Positions 8,419 through 18,800 of a stretch of DNA of 64,000 nt are shown here, piece by piece. The stretch's first letter is position 1. Each line of letters starts with the position of its first letter. Position numbers and translations under genes: made by a program. Source of the stretch: an uncultured Corynebacterium sp. (GTDB lineage Bacteria > Actinomycetota > Actinomycetes > Mycobacteriales > Mycobacteriaceae); contig CAMIPB010000012.1 in assembly GCA_946223355.1 (NCBI GenBank), forward strand, positions 5,480-69,479, written 5' to 3'. Under the pieces are notes generated by a model. The model was given only the letters and a program-made list of their open reading frames with translations. It ran no database searches and was not told the DNA's origin.

Positions 8419-9486
8419 CTAGCAGGTGCTGACTTCCCGTCCAGCTGCGAAGTTTTCCATCGCTTTAATCGCATCTTCTAACGTCGCAATCTTAGCGATG
8501 ACCATGTCACCGTGATCAGGTTTGGTGGCCTCGGAACAGTTTCCGTCGGGAGCCAGAAATAGTTCTGCTCCTGCTTCTTTAGCTGCACGCACTTTGTGCT
8601 CTATGCCGCCAATTTCTCCCACTTCCCCACCTTCACCGATGGTGCCAGTTCCTGCGACAAACTTTCCGCCGGATAAGTCTCCTTCTGAGAGCTTGTCAAT
8701 GACCGCCAAGCTAAACATCATGCCGGCTGAGGGGCCGCCGATGTCTTGTAGGTTGTAGTCCACCGTTACGTCATCAATTGGTTTAGACAGCATGGAAATA
8801 CCCAACATCGGCGTCTTCTTGTCGTGCGGGTGCTCGCCAAGGCTAACTGTTTCTTCGCGTTCTTTACCGTCCTTGGCTTTGAGACGTAACGTGACCTTGT
8901 CCCCCGGCTTCTTTGCACGCACTGCCTTTTGTACTTCAGTTGGTTTGGATACTTCGTGCCCGTCGACGGCCACGATCGTCTCTTCGACCTTGACCGCATC
9001 TTTGGCAGCACCGTCGTCCAAGACGAAAGCAACAACGGTTTTGACGGGCATATTGAGGTATTCCATTGCTGCAACCGTCGCGGCGGATTCTGATTGGACG
9101 AACAACTGCTGGTTGGCTTCGTCCATCTCCTCGGGGGTGTGGTTGGGTGGGATGACCTGCTCGATGGGCACCAGGGAGTCGTCGGTAAGCAACCACCGGG
9201 ACAATGCTTGGGACAGGGTCATACGTGTACGCACGGACACCGTGGTCATGTTGAGATGACCGGAAGGCTCATCTACAAAATCAGCCTGGACATCCACGAC
9301 AGGTTTGCCATCAACAACTGCGAGCGTATCGACGGTGGGTCCTGGACCTTCGGCTGCATAAGGCACGGTCAAAGAGATATCAGTGCCTGGAATTTTGTCG
9401 ATGCTCACCAGCGCGCCCAGCAACACCACGGGAACCGCACCCAAGGTGAGCGTGAGGATCCTGCGTGAAGTAGTGCTACGTGTCAT
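8419..9486 (-). CDS. PDZ domain Lon-like (S16) membrane protease, YlbL type
   Basis: A 355-residue protein with one N-terminal membrane segment, a central PDZ domain (around residues 150-220, KPGDKVTLRLKAKDG) and a C-terminal Lon-type proteolytic domain. The Ser-Lys dyad is visible: Ser in GGPSAGMMFSLAVID and Lys in EIGGIEHKVRAAKEAGA. This is the actinobacterial Rv3194c / Bacillus YlbL group, anchored with its protease domain outside the membrane. Conserved company (UPF0182, PPA1309, DUF2342) suggests a shared envelope role that is not defined. Confidence 0.88.
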   Translation of the reverse strand: MTRSTTSRRILTLTLGAVPVVLLGALVSIDKIPGTDISLTVPYAAEGPGPTVDTLAVVDGKPVVDVQADFVDEPSGHLNMTTVSVRTRMTLSQALSRWLLTDDSLVPIEQVIPPNHTPEEMDEANQQLFVQSESAATVAAMEYLNMPVKTVVAFVLDDGAAKDAVKVEETIVAVDGHEVSKPTEVQKAVRAKKPGDKVTLRLKAKDGKEREETVSLGEHPHDKKTPMLGISMLSKPIDDVTVDYNLQDIGGPSAGMMFSLAVIDKLSEGDLSGGKFVAGTGTIGEGGEVGEIGGIEHKVRAAKEAGAELFLAPDGNCSEATKPDHGDMVIAKIATLEDAIKAMENFAAGREVSTC

Positions 9487-9566
9487 TCAAGAAAGATTAC
9501 CGTGTTCGCTGTCAGCGTTGTAGTCACGATGGTCTTTAACACGCCGTGGCCGGTAAGTTGGGGTTT

Positions 9567-10931
9567 ATGAATAGCGGATTTGGATTTTCTTTCCCCAATA
9601 ACAACAACGACGATGATGACAACGACCAGAACAGGAATAACGAAAACCCCTTCGGCGCTTTCAGTTTCGGAGCAGGAGGCGGCGGTTTAGGAGACATGCT
9701 CAACCAGTTTGGGCAGATGCTGTCCGGCATGGGCACTTCCATGAATTCCGATTCTGGTGAGCCAGTCAATTACGACATGGCCGAGCGCATCGCCCGGCAG
9801 CAGATCGGAAACGCTGGCCGCACGTCTGGAGATGACGCCCGCGCCGTAGAAGACGCCGTTAAATTAGCAGAGTTGTGGTTAGAGGATGCAACATCGTTGC
9901 CGTCTTCGCATGGCGTAGCCAAGGCGATGAGCCCCGAAGAGTGGCTCAGCGCTTCCCTACCTATGTGGAAACGCATGGTTAGCCCTGTGGCCAAGCACAT
10001 GAATGAGGCGCAGCTAGAGTCCATGCCGGAAGAAGCCCGCGAGATGATGGGGCCAATGGTTACTGCCATGGGTCAAATGTCTTCGATGAATTTTGGCATG
10101 CAATTAGGCCACGCATTAGGCGATTTAGCAAAGCAGTCTTTGTCCGGCTCTGACTTTGGACTGCCTGTGGTTCCTGCTGGCACCACAGCTCTGATGCCCG
10201 GCGCGATTACCAAAGTTTCCCAAGATGTATCTGTGCCCGCGCAGGAGGTCCTGGTTTATATTGCCGCACGGGAAGCTGCACGGCAGCGCCTGTTCAAGCA
10301 TGTTCCTTGGCTAGTAGAACGTTTGGTGTCTTCTGTTGAGGAATACGCCTTGGGTCTAGTTATTGACACCTCGCACATCGAGGAAGCCACCAGGGAGCTG
10401 AACCTTGAATCGGGTGATCCAGCGCAGCTCCAAGACGCAATTTCTAAACTGCAAGGGATGGATTTGTCCCCACGTATTCGCTCACGCAACGAGCAGGCGA
10501 CAGTACGCTTAGAGACTCTCCTGGCGCTCGTTGAGGGCTGGGTGGATGTTGTCGTGGCAGAGGCTATGGGCGAGCGAATTCCTTCCACTGATGCGTTGAA
10601 TGAGGCTTGGCGACGTCGCCGCGCAACGGGCGGTTCTGCTGAGCAGGCTTTTGCCAACGTTGTGGGTATTGAGCTGGGAGCCCCACGTGTGTCGGATGCT
10701 GCGCAGCTGTGGCAGCGATCCACCTCCGCGGTAGGCATTGAGCGCCGGGACAAGGTGTGGGATCACCCTGATTTCCTGCCTACCTCTGAGCACCTGGATA
10801 ACCCGGCCGCGTTCATCGATTCCCTCCTTGATGAGGCTCCTTCCAAGGAATTCGACGAGGAGTTTGCCAAGTTAGAAGAGATGCTGCGCAATGAGGACAA
10901 CGACGACAAGGGTCCCGATTCTGAGGCTTAA
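9567..10931 (+). CDS. Zinc-dependent metalloprotease-like protein (DUF2342)
   Basis: A 454-residue cytoplasmic protein of the DUF2342 / TIGR03624 family (Rv3195 type). The N terminus is a low-complexity Asn/Asp stretch followed by a Gly/Phe-rich part. The core has the family signature REAARQRLFKHVPWLVERL and LLALVEGWVDVVVAEAMG. I see no canonical HExxH, so catalysis should not be assumed. The ATG at 9567 is preferred; an in-frame GTG at 9546 would add seven residues. The gene overlaps the convergent protease gene by four bases. Confidence 0.82.
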   Translation: MNSGFGFSFPNNNNDDDDNDQNRNNENPFGAFSFGAGGGGLGDMLNQFGQMLSGMGTSMNSDSGEPVNYDMAERIARQQIGNAGRTSGDDARAVEDAVKLAELWLEDATSLPSSHGVAKAMSPEEWLSASLPMWKRMVSPVAKHMNEAQLESMPEEAREMMGPMVTAMGQMSSMNFGMQLGHALGDLAKQSLSGSDFGLPVVPAGTTALMPGAITKVSQDVSVPAQEVLVYIAAREAARQRLFKHVPWLVERLVSSVEEYALGLVIDTSHIEEATRELNLESGDPAQLQDAISKLQGMDLSPRIRSRNEQATVRLETLLALVEGWVDVVVAEAMGERIPSTDALNEAWRRRRATGGSAEQAFANVVGIELGAPRVSDAAQLWQRSTSAVGIERRDKVWDHPDFLPTSEHLDNPAAFIDSLLDEAPSKEFDEEFAKLEEMLRNEDNDDKGPDSEA

Positions 10932-11494
10932 TCAGCGAACCTAGAGTAGGCCTCCAAATAGCCCTTCGCGCGTTCTGCGCGAGGGGCTTTGTCAGCCCAC
11001 TCCCAAAACTCCGGCCCGTGCCCGGAGATAAACGTGTGCACCAATTCATGAACGATGACTGAATCGAGCACGTAGCCTGGAACGTCTTGAAGCCTGTGCG
11101 ACAGACGAATTTCTTGTGTTGATGGCGTACAAGATCCCCAGCGTGAGTTCTGGTTGGTCACCCACCTAATCGAGGAAAAAGAGGCGCGTCCCGATAGATA
11201 TTGCTCGTTAAGCACATGGGCTCGTTGCTCTAAATCTGCATCACTTTTGCGAGAGTTTGTCCTCTTCGCCGCCACTTTGGCCCGCATATCTGCAACTGCA
11301 GTGGCTTCCTCCTCTGCACTCATCCACGCAGGGATCCGTACAACCAGGGTGCCTTTGTTCACCCGGGCGGAGATTGTCTTCACTCGGCGTTGTGAGCGTA
11401 TGACCTGGACAGGCATATCTGTTTGCGCGGTACTGGGAAAATCACCAGGTTTTTCTTCTGGTCTTTCTTCAGTGGGGTCATTATGTGTCGACAT
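10928..11494 (-). CDS. YgjP-like (DUF45 / M48-type) metallopeptidase
   Basis: A 188-residue protein with the zinc site HELVHTFISGHGPEFW near the C terminus: HExxH plus a downstream His. The stretch RWVTNQNSRWGSCTPSTQEIRLSHRL just before is the DUF45 signature. Cytoplasmic, with no signal peptide. The N-terminal about 40 residues are charged and poorly conserved-looking. It is divergent from the cyclodehydratase-like gene, sharing a 67-bp intergenic space. Confidence 0.85.
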   Translation of the reverse strand: MSTHNDPTEERPEEKPGDFPSTAQTDMPVQVIRSQRRVKTISARVNKGTLVVRIPAWMSAEEEATAVADMRAKVAAKRTNSRKSDADLEQRAHVLNEQYLSGRASFSSIRWVTNQNSRWGSCTPSTQEIRLSHRLQDVPGYVLDSVIVHELVHTFISGHGPEFWEWADKAPRAERAKGYLEAYSRFAD

Positions 11495-11561
11495 GTCTGC
11501 AAATATTACTTATCCTTAAGACATATCAATGTGGGGTTGAAAAATACATGTGGGGGCGTGT

Positions 11562-12650
11562 GTGAATAGCCAACAATTCCGCGGCGAACGTCGCCTGCTC
11601 AGCGATGCCACTACGCTGCGTTGGACACCCGGAATTGGCATATATCAGCGCAGTCCCACCACAATCAGCTTTGGGGCTGACACCCACACAGCGCCAGTCA
11701 TTGAAATCGATGATGCTGCTCGTGTCTTGCGCGTTCTCCGTCGGTTCCACCAAGCAACGGCACGCGCGCAGATAATTGCGCAGCTGGCAGCAGTAGGTGG
11801 TGCTTCTGCGGAGTCTGCGGGAATGGGGCAACACGCGGCTCGCAGTCTGGTAGATGAGCTGATAAGCGCTGGGCTGCTGAATCCGTGTACTCGTTCTGAG
11901 CCAGAACCAATCCCCCTCATCATCTTGGGAACAGGAGATTTGGCGGAAGCTATCACCCAGCTTGCCCAACGCGCTCAATTTACCGTGTATCGGCCACATC
12001 CAGGTATGTACGTCCCGCAGTTTTTGGCAGAGCTTCCTGCGGAAATCTTTGTCATCGCCGCTGACATGATGGGTGAATCCGGTCCACTGGCCCGGTGGCT
12101 TCTGCCCCGTCACTCCAGTTGTCTGCCCGTAAGCTTGCTGGACAATTTTGGCCTCATCGGCCCGCTTCGCCACAACGGTGTTGGACCGTGTCTGTTGTGT
12201 TTTGCGCTTACGCAGGCAGATGCCGAACCCCACTGGCATAACGTCATCTCCCACACCTCGCGGCCGTATGCACGCCAGATTACGCGCGACGCTGCGTTGG
12301 TCACCGCCACAGCGGCACGCGCGGTAGCTTTGCTTCGACTACTTCACGGGCATGAGCCCCCGCTTCAGCCGCGTGTCATCAGTGCCGGGGCTTCACACTC
12401 AAACTCGCTAACTGCTGTGCCAGGGATGCTCTTCACTGTTGACCCCTACGCCTTCGACGCCGCGTGTCATTTGCGGGTTATAGAGCCTCACCCGCGCTGT
12501 CCACACTGCTTTGAAAGCTCATCACCTGGACAAACTCTGCTCCTCAACGCCAGAGGTGACTCAAGCGAATCTGAATTAGACAAACGCAAACGCAGTGTTA
12601 GGAAGGCCAGCTACAGGTTTGCACGCACGATTAGTTCGCTGAGCGAATAA
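11562..12650 (+). CDS. Orphan cyclodehydratase-like / ThiF-related protein (Rv3196 type)
   Basis: A 362-residue protein. The central part reads like the TOMM cyclodehydratase (TIGR03882) / E1-like fold: IILGTGDLAEAITQLAQRA resembles a nucleotide-binding glycine loop, and LRHNGVGPCLLCFALTQADAEPHW is the typical basic/Cys segment. Two CxxC pairs (CLLC and CPHC) could bind zinc. No YcaO or precursor-peptide gene is next to it, which agrees with the conserved Rv3196 position. Its function is unknown. The GTG at 11562 follows a G-rich stretch; GTG at 11550 is an alternative. Its 3' end overlaps uvrD2 by 20 bases. Confidence 0.65.
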   Translation: MNSQQFRGERRLLSDATTLRWTPGIGIYQRSPTTISFGADTHTAPVIEIDDAARVLRVLRRFHQATARAQIIAQLAAVGGASAESAGMGQHAARSLVDELISAGLLNPCTRSEPEPIPLIILGTGDLAEAITQLAQRAQFTVYRPHPGMYVPQFLAELPAEIFVIAADMMGESGPLARWLLPRHSSCLPVSLLDNFGLIGPLRHNGVGPCLLCFALTQADAEPHWHNVISHTSRPYARQITRDAALVTATAARAVALLRLLHGHEPPLQPRVISAGASHSNSLTAVPGMLFTVDPYAFDAACHLRVIEPHPRCPHCFESSSPGQTLLLNARGDSSESELDKRKRSVRKASYRFARTISSLSE

Positions 12651-14673
12651 TACCCAAGACATCCCTGCCGTAGTCCGCGAGTTTGGTGCGACCAACCCCA
12701 GAGACGTCGAGAAGCTCTGATTCGTCCACCGGACGCGCCTCCGCGATGGCAAGCAATACGGCGTCAGAAAACACCATGTATGGCTTGATATCCCTTTCTT
12801 TAGCCACCTGCCGGCGCCACACACGCAAAGCCTGAAACAGGTCTTCATCAACCCCGCCGTCGCAATCTTCATGGCGGCCCAAGACCTTTTCCTTCGAATT
12901 ATGCAGCGGAGAAGAACACACCCTGCACATCCGCGGCCGTCGAGTGCGATCCGCAACGTGTTCCGTCGCAGCTTCTGGGATGATGCCATCCAAAAACCTC
13001 GTGCGTTCCTTATTGGGGCGAGCACCCGGCATCTTCGCTAGCGGCCACGACAAATGAAGATGCACCCGAGCTCGAGTGACCCCCACATAGAAAAGGCGAC
13101 GTTCTTCCTCCACCTGCGCCTCACCTGCTTTGATGGCATGGCTAATAGGAAGCATTTTCTCCGTCAGGCCCACCAGGAAAACTGCATCCCACTCCAAACC
13201 TTTTGCTGCGTGCAGCGTGGCCAAAGTGACGCCTTCCATCTGGGGCGCCTGCTTGTTGTCGGCGCGTTGACGCAGATCATTCAGCACACCGACCATGTCG
13301 ATACCCGGGCGCTTTGCAACGATGGAATCCACCAAATCCGCAAATGCATTCAGCGCTTGCCAACGCTCACGAGCTTGGGCACCTTGCGGCTCAGCAGCGG
13401 ATAGCCCCAGACCTGCCAAAACCTGACGAGTTATGTCCTGAGGCGGTCCTTCAACTCCTTGGTTAGTGGCGCGCACCAACGCAGAAATGGCTTCTTTAAT
13501 ATCCGAGCGCTCAAAGAAGCCATCGCCGCCTCGTACCTGGTAAATCACACCGGCATCTGCCAGCGCTTGTTCCAGGATCTGCGACTGCACGTTAGCGCGG
13601 TACAAAACAGCAATCTCAGACGCCAAGACCCCAGAGTTCAAAAGATCAAGGATCTTGCCCGCAACTGCCCGTGCCTCTGCTTCCTCATCGGGATACGGGA
13701 CAAATGTGGGCTCAGGGCCAGCAGGACGCATACCCTCGAGTTCAAGACGGCTACCATTCATCCGGTCTTTTGCCTTGTCGATGACATTATTAGCCAGCCG
13801 GGTAATCTGCGGCGTTGACCGGTAATCTCGCTGCAGTTTCACCACAGTAGCGTCGGTGAAACGACGAGAGAAGTTCAGCAAAAACGATGGCGAAGCACCG
13901 GTAAACGAATAAATCGTCTGATTCGCATCGCCCACCACTGTGAGATCATCTCGCTCACCCAGCCATGCCTCAAGTACCCGTTGCTGGAGAGGAGTGACGT
14001 CTTGGTACTCATCCACCACAAAAGTGCGGTACTGGGCCCGGAACTGACGGGCAACATTGGGTGCATTTTCCAAACACGCAGCGACGTGCACGAGAAGATC
14101 GTCGAAGTCCAGCATGATGACGTCACCATCGTTTTTGATCTGCTCGTACTGCCGGAAAACATCCGCGACCTTGTCCGCTGCTATAGGCGGGGTACGTTTG
14201 AGTTTTTCAGCTGCTCGCGGGTAATCATCCGCCGTCACCAACGAGGCTTTCGCCCACTCAATTTCACTGGCCAGGTCCCGAATATTCTCCTTGGAGGTAT
14301 CCACTCCCATGTTTCGAGCAGCACGCGCCACCATCGAAAATTTATTGGGCATCAACTGCCACTCTTGTGAGCCGTAAACCTGGGGCCAAAAGAACTTCAA
14401 TTGCCGCAATGCCGCACTGTGGAACGTATGTGCTTGGACGCCCATCACATTCATGGACAACAAACGATCCCGCATTTCCCCAGCGGCACGGTTGGTAAAT
14501 GTCACTGCTAAAACACGATTGGGTACCACCAAGCCTTGGTCAATCATGTGTGCAATGCGGTATGTGATGGTGCGGGTCTTGCCTGTACCAGCGCCTGCCA
14601 AAATACAGACCGGACCGCGCGGGGCAGTAGCCGCCACTCGCTGGTCCGGATCTAGTTGCTCGAGGTCAATCAC
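12631..14673 (-). CDS. uvrD2: ATP-dependent DNA helicase UvrD2
   Basis: A 680-residue superfamily 1A 3'-5' helicase. Visible motifs: Walker A AGAGTGKTRTITYRI, FVVDEYQDVTPLQQ (motif II), GDANQTIYSFTGA (III), TLHAAKGLEWDAVFLVG (V) and FYVGVTRARVHLHLSW (VI). After the helicase core come a Cys cluster (CRVCSSPLHN...HEDC, probably zinc) and a C-terminal HRDC domain (LRVWRRQVAKERDIKPYMVF), the layout of mycobacterial UvrD2. GTG start, 6 bases after the channel gene's stop, so the two are co-transcribed. Confidence 0.93.
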   Translation of the reverse strand: MIDLEQLDPDQRVAATAPRGPVCILAGAGTGKTRTITYRIAHMIDQGLVVPNRVLAVTFTNRAAGEMRDRLLSMNVMGVQAHTFHSAALRQLKFFWPQVYGSQEWQLMPNKFSMVARAARNMGVDTSKENIRDLASEIEWAKASLVTADDYPRAAEKLKRTPPIAADKVADVFRQYEQIKNDGDVIMLDFDDLLVHVAACLENAPNVARQFRAQYRTFVVDEYQDVTPLQQRVLEAWLGERDDLTVVGDANQTIYSFTGASPSFLLNFSRRFTDATVVKLQRDYRSTPQITRLANNVIDKAKDRMNGSRLELEGMRPAGPEPTFVPYPDEEAEARAVAGKILDLLNSGVLASEIAVLYRANVQSQILEQALADAGVIYQVRGGDGFFERSDIKEAISALVRATNQGVEGPPQDITRQVLAGLGLSAAEPQGAQARERWQALNAFADLVDSIVAKRPGIDMVGVLNDLRQRADNKQAPQMEGVTLATLHAAKGLEWDAVFLVGLTEKMLPISHAIKAGEAQVEEERRLFYVGVTRARVHLHLSWPLAKMPGARPNKERTRFLDGIIPEAATEHVADRTRRPRMCRVCSSPLHNSKEKVLGRHEDCDGGVDEDLFQALRVWRRQVAKERDIKPYMVFSDAVLLAIAEARPVDESELLDVSGVGRTKLADYGRDVLGIIRSAN

Positions 14674-14679
14674 GGGTAT

Positions 14680-15792
14680 TTAGTCTTCTTCGTTCGACTG
14701 CTCGACAGCGTCTTCTGTTACGTGCTTGATATACAACAGGTGATCACCTGGTTTGAGAGAACATGCTTCAGCGGTATCCACGCGGAATAGCTCACCGTTA
14801 CGAAGAACAGCCAGGACGATATCTTTGAGGTGACGCGGGTTGGAGCCAACTTCAAACTCCTTGACCGCGCGCTCGGCGACAGAAAAGCCTTCGTTTGGAG
14901 ACAGCAAGTCCTCCATCATGCCCACCACCGTTGGGGTTACTGTGGCAAGACCCAACAAGCGGCCTGCTGTTTCCGCGGACGTTACCACGGAATCTGCACC
15001 AGACTGTAGCAAAAGGTGCCTATTTTCAGACTCTCGCACCGAAGCCACAACCTTGGCTTTAGGTGCAAGCTCGCGCACAGACAGTGTGACCAACACGGCG
15101 GTGTCATCTGTGGACGGAGTCACCACGACGGATGCCGCACGAGCAACACCCGCAATCTTCAAAACGTCCTGCTTAGCGCCGGAGCCATAAACAGTAACAA
15201 GCCCCTTGTGCTCGGCATTAGCGAGCGCAGCACGGTTGGTGTCAACAACGGCGATCTGCGATGCTGGAACGCCATCTGCGAGCAGTGCAGAAACAGCACC
15301 AGCGCCCTTGGTGCCGTAGCCAATAACGACGGTGTGGTTGCGCACGGTTTTCCTCCAGTGCTGAATTTGGAAGGTTTTACGGGACTTCTCGGTCAGGACA
15401 CTCAGTGTGGTACCAACCAAGATGACCAGGAAGGCCAAGCGAGCAGGTGTAATAAGGATAACGTTCAAAAAACGCGCCCACGGTGTAACCGGGGTAATGT
15501 CACCGTAACCCGTGGTAGACAACGACACCGTGGAATAATACACCGCGTCTAGAAACGTCAGCGGTTCTGAATATGCATCCGAGTCTAGGAAAACAACGAC
15601 TGCCACAAACAGAATGAGACCAAGAGCCCACGCTAGACGATTCAGAATCAAACGCCACGGCGAAGGTTCGACTGACTGCGGCATATTAATGACATCAATC
15701 AGTGCGTGATCCGGCAAGGACGACAGCTCGACATGAGGACGAAATCTGTCCTTAAGTTTGTCACGCATGATGTCTCTTTTACCTCTTGCCAC
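14680..15792 (-). CDS. Two-TM potassium channel with RCK/TrkA domains
   Basis: A 370-residue membrane protein. Two hydrophobic helices flank a pore loop with the K+ filter TTGYGDITP. A Rossmann RCK (TrkA-N) domain follows (VVIGYGTKGAGAVSALLADG) and then a TrkA-C domain ending near DHLLYIKHV. It is the Rv3200c-type channel, probably ligand-gated. The GTG at 15792 is chosen because GGAGGT sits 5 bases upstream; ATG at 15768 is an alternative. It lies between adnB and uvrD2 in one minus-strand run. Confidence 0.9.
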   Translation of the reverse strand: MARGKRDIMRDKLKDRFRPHVELSSLPDHALIDVINMPQSVEPSPWRLILNRLAWALGLILFVAVVVFLDSDAYSEPLTFLDAVYYSTVSLSTTGYGDITPVTPWARFLNVILITPARLAFLVILVGTTLSVLTEKSRKTFQIQHWRKTVRNHTVVIGYGTKGAGAVSALLADGVPASQIAVVDTNRAALANAEHKGLVTVYGSGAKQDVLKIAGVARAASVVVTPSTDDTAVLVTLSVRELAPKAKVVASVRESENRHLLLQSGADSVVTSAETAGRLLGLATVTPTVVGMMEDLLSPNEGFSVAERAVKEFEVGSNPRHLKDIVLAVLRNGELFRVDTAEACSLKPGDHLLYIKHVTEDAVEQSNEED

Positions 15793-15875
15793 AGGTCACC
15801 TCCTTATTGCTGCTCTTCAACTGACATGTTGAAGCTAAAATCTGGGTTCGACGGGAAATCCTATCCGCTCCATGC

Positions 15876-18800
15876 TCAATTTGCCGATTCAGCGTCTTCG
15901 ATGGCGCTATTGAGCAGGGCTGACAGTTCATCTGCTCCCCCAAATGTGTCTGAGAAATACGTTTCATTGGAGCTGATGTAGTGGAAAGCCGCCTTAACCG
16001 GTCGGTCATCTGGAGAAACCCTCCGCCATCCTTCTGCGTACACCGCCAGCTGTAATCGAGCGGCTTTCATCTCACTGGCCTGCGGCTTGCGGCCTGTCTT
16101 CCAATCCACAACGAGCCAATGATCACCTTCATCAAAGACTGCATCCATCCTTCCGCGCAACACTGTGGAATCGATATTGTATTCAAAGGCCTGCTCCACG
16201 TATTCAGGGCTGCGATCCGCCCATTGGCTTTCCAAGAATCGAGCCTTGAGGTTTTCTAGCTCTTCCGCAGTAATTTCTTCCTCAAACCCTGGAAGCTCAT
16301 CTTCTGCGAGCAAAGGACGCATAGCAAAACGCTCCTCGAGCCAGGAGTGAAATGCGGTACCACGCTTGGCGTAGCGATTAGGTTTGAACGGTACCGGGCG
16401 TCGACGTCGACGTGCGAACTCATCTGGGTCTCGTGCCAAAGCCACCATGTCGCTCGCAGTCATTTCCTTCGGCTGCTCCACTTCCACGACGGGGGTTTCC
16501 AGTGCGCGGTATTCCTCGATGAGTGCGTTAGCTTCCACTTCCCAGAAGTCATAGGTTTCCCCGGCAGTCCGCTCCGGCAACTGCTGCATTGCTTTACGCA
16601 CTGCATCTGCTCCTGCTTTCACCGCGACAGGAACATGAAGTTGTGGAAATAGTCCGGATTCTTCTGGTTTCTCCTCTAGCGCACCTGCGTTGTCAGAGGT
16701 CGTTTGAGAGTTCTTTTTGTCCTCGTCGTCAGCGACGTCGACATCCCAGGTGTGGACGCATTCTGGGGCTGCTTGCGCCATCGCAGCAAAATGCTCGTAC
16801 GGTTCCGGGTTAGATTCCCCGGCAGACGCGGTGACCACTAGCTCCTTTGCTGCTCGAGTCAACGCAACATAAAACAGGCGCTCTGACTCAGCAGCAACAT
16901 CAGCGCGGCGCTCATCGGTGTATGCCTTTCCAAGTCCGGAGAGTTTAGACCTGTTTTCAGCTTCCTCAGTAATGGTGCACTCTTCATCCACAAGCAATTG
17001 TGGGTTGGTGAGGAAGGTATTCACCTTGGCCTTGTGGGTTCCTGCATGTTGATGGATAACACAGACGGTATCCCATTCCAGGCCCTTGGAGCTGTGGATA
17101 GTAGAAAGCTGTACAGCACCTTTCTTGGGAGCAACCGCAGTTTTGTCCAAGCCCCGGTCATAGTCTTCCGCGAGATTAAAAAAGTCCAACAAACTATCCA
17201 AAGAGCCTGACCCAAAATCAGCCACAATATCCATGAAGCGATCCAGCTGTGCAGACCCATGTGCCTCACCGCGGGCGAGAACTTCTGTCCTGATGCCAAA
17301 CATCGAATCAATGTCTGCAAATACATCCACGTATGACTTATGCAGGCTATAGGAACGCAGGTGCCGCAGGCGTGCTGCAAGATCGTGTAAACGTTCTAGC
17401 CCCTCAGCGCTATAGCGTTCGTGCTCTCCAAGATCAGCAACTGCATCTGCCAATCCGAAAACCATGTCTGGACGACGTTGTAGGATTTCCGCAATCTGGC
17501 TACGCATCCTTGCTACTGGTTCTTTCGCCACGTCTTCTTCGGTTTTCTGGGCTTCACCTGTAAGGTTGCGGACCCGCCGTAAGAGCACTTCCAAGTCTGC
17601 AACAGACAAGCCAACCATTGGGCCGGAAAGCACTCGTAACGCCGCCGACGAAGCCTGTGGACGAACCAACATCGTGGCTAAAGAGAGTATGTCTCGAACC
17701 TCTGGAACGTTGATAAGACCTGCCAAGTTTGTAATTTCATACGGCACTCCTCGCTCGGCGAGCGCAGCAGCGATTCCGGGGACAAACTTTGACTTCCGGC
17801 ATAAAACGGCAGCAGATAGCTCACTGCCCTGCTCTGCATAGCGCTGCGCGAGTGTTGACGCAACGAAATCAAGTTCTTGCTGCGCATCTGAAAAATACCC
17901 TAAGCGCACAGTTCCGGAACCTGCATTGTCCCGTGGCTCAAGGGGTGCCACCGGGCGATCGTCGCCAGTACCCAACACCGCATCGCTGACCACGTTGGCC
18001 ATGCGCAAAACATCACCTGGGTTGCGCCACGAGGTGGTGAGCTGGCGGCGAAATGCCGGAGAACCATCTGCCTGCGGGAAATCAGAAACGAAGGCATGCA
18101 GGTTTTCTTCTGTTGCTCCACGCCAGCCGTAGATTGCCTGCATTGGATCACCAACGGCTGTAACCGTGAGACGGCGCTCTGGGTCTTCTTGCCCCATGCC
18201 GCCACCGAAAAGACTACGCAGCAGTATGCGCTGTGGATGTGAGGTGTCCTGATATTCGTCCAGCATGACCACGCGATAACGCGAGCGCTGTGAAGCCCCA
18301 ACAGTTGTGTGTTCCTTGGCCATTCGCGCTGCAAGCGACATCTGCTCAGCAAATGTCGTCGCGTTGTCTCTGCGGAGCCGGCGTTTAACTTCCGCAGCAA
18401 CAGGCAGCAACTCCTTGCGAACTGTGTTGGTATCGAGCCACTTTTGAACGGTTTGTGCGAAGTAGTCCTCAGGCTTCTTACCGGCCACAGGCACGTCATA
18501 CATATTCTTTTCAAAGATGTCTGCCTGTTCAAAGACTTCATCCATGTGCATCAAGTTGCTATCAATCTCCCCCAACAACGTGATGACTTTTTCCACTGTG
18601 TCATCCACCTTGGTCGCGGAAGAAAGTTCACCGGTATAGTCCGTGACCACTTCATGGACCAGAGCATGCATTTGGGCTTTAGTGAGTTGGTTAGTGGATG
18701 GCTCAGTTGGCACGAGCAAACCGTATTCCCGGATGAGCTCGCCCGCATAAGCGTCATACGTTGTCACATGCGGGACAATATTTTCTAGTGTGCGTGCGAT

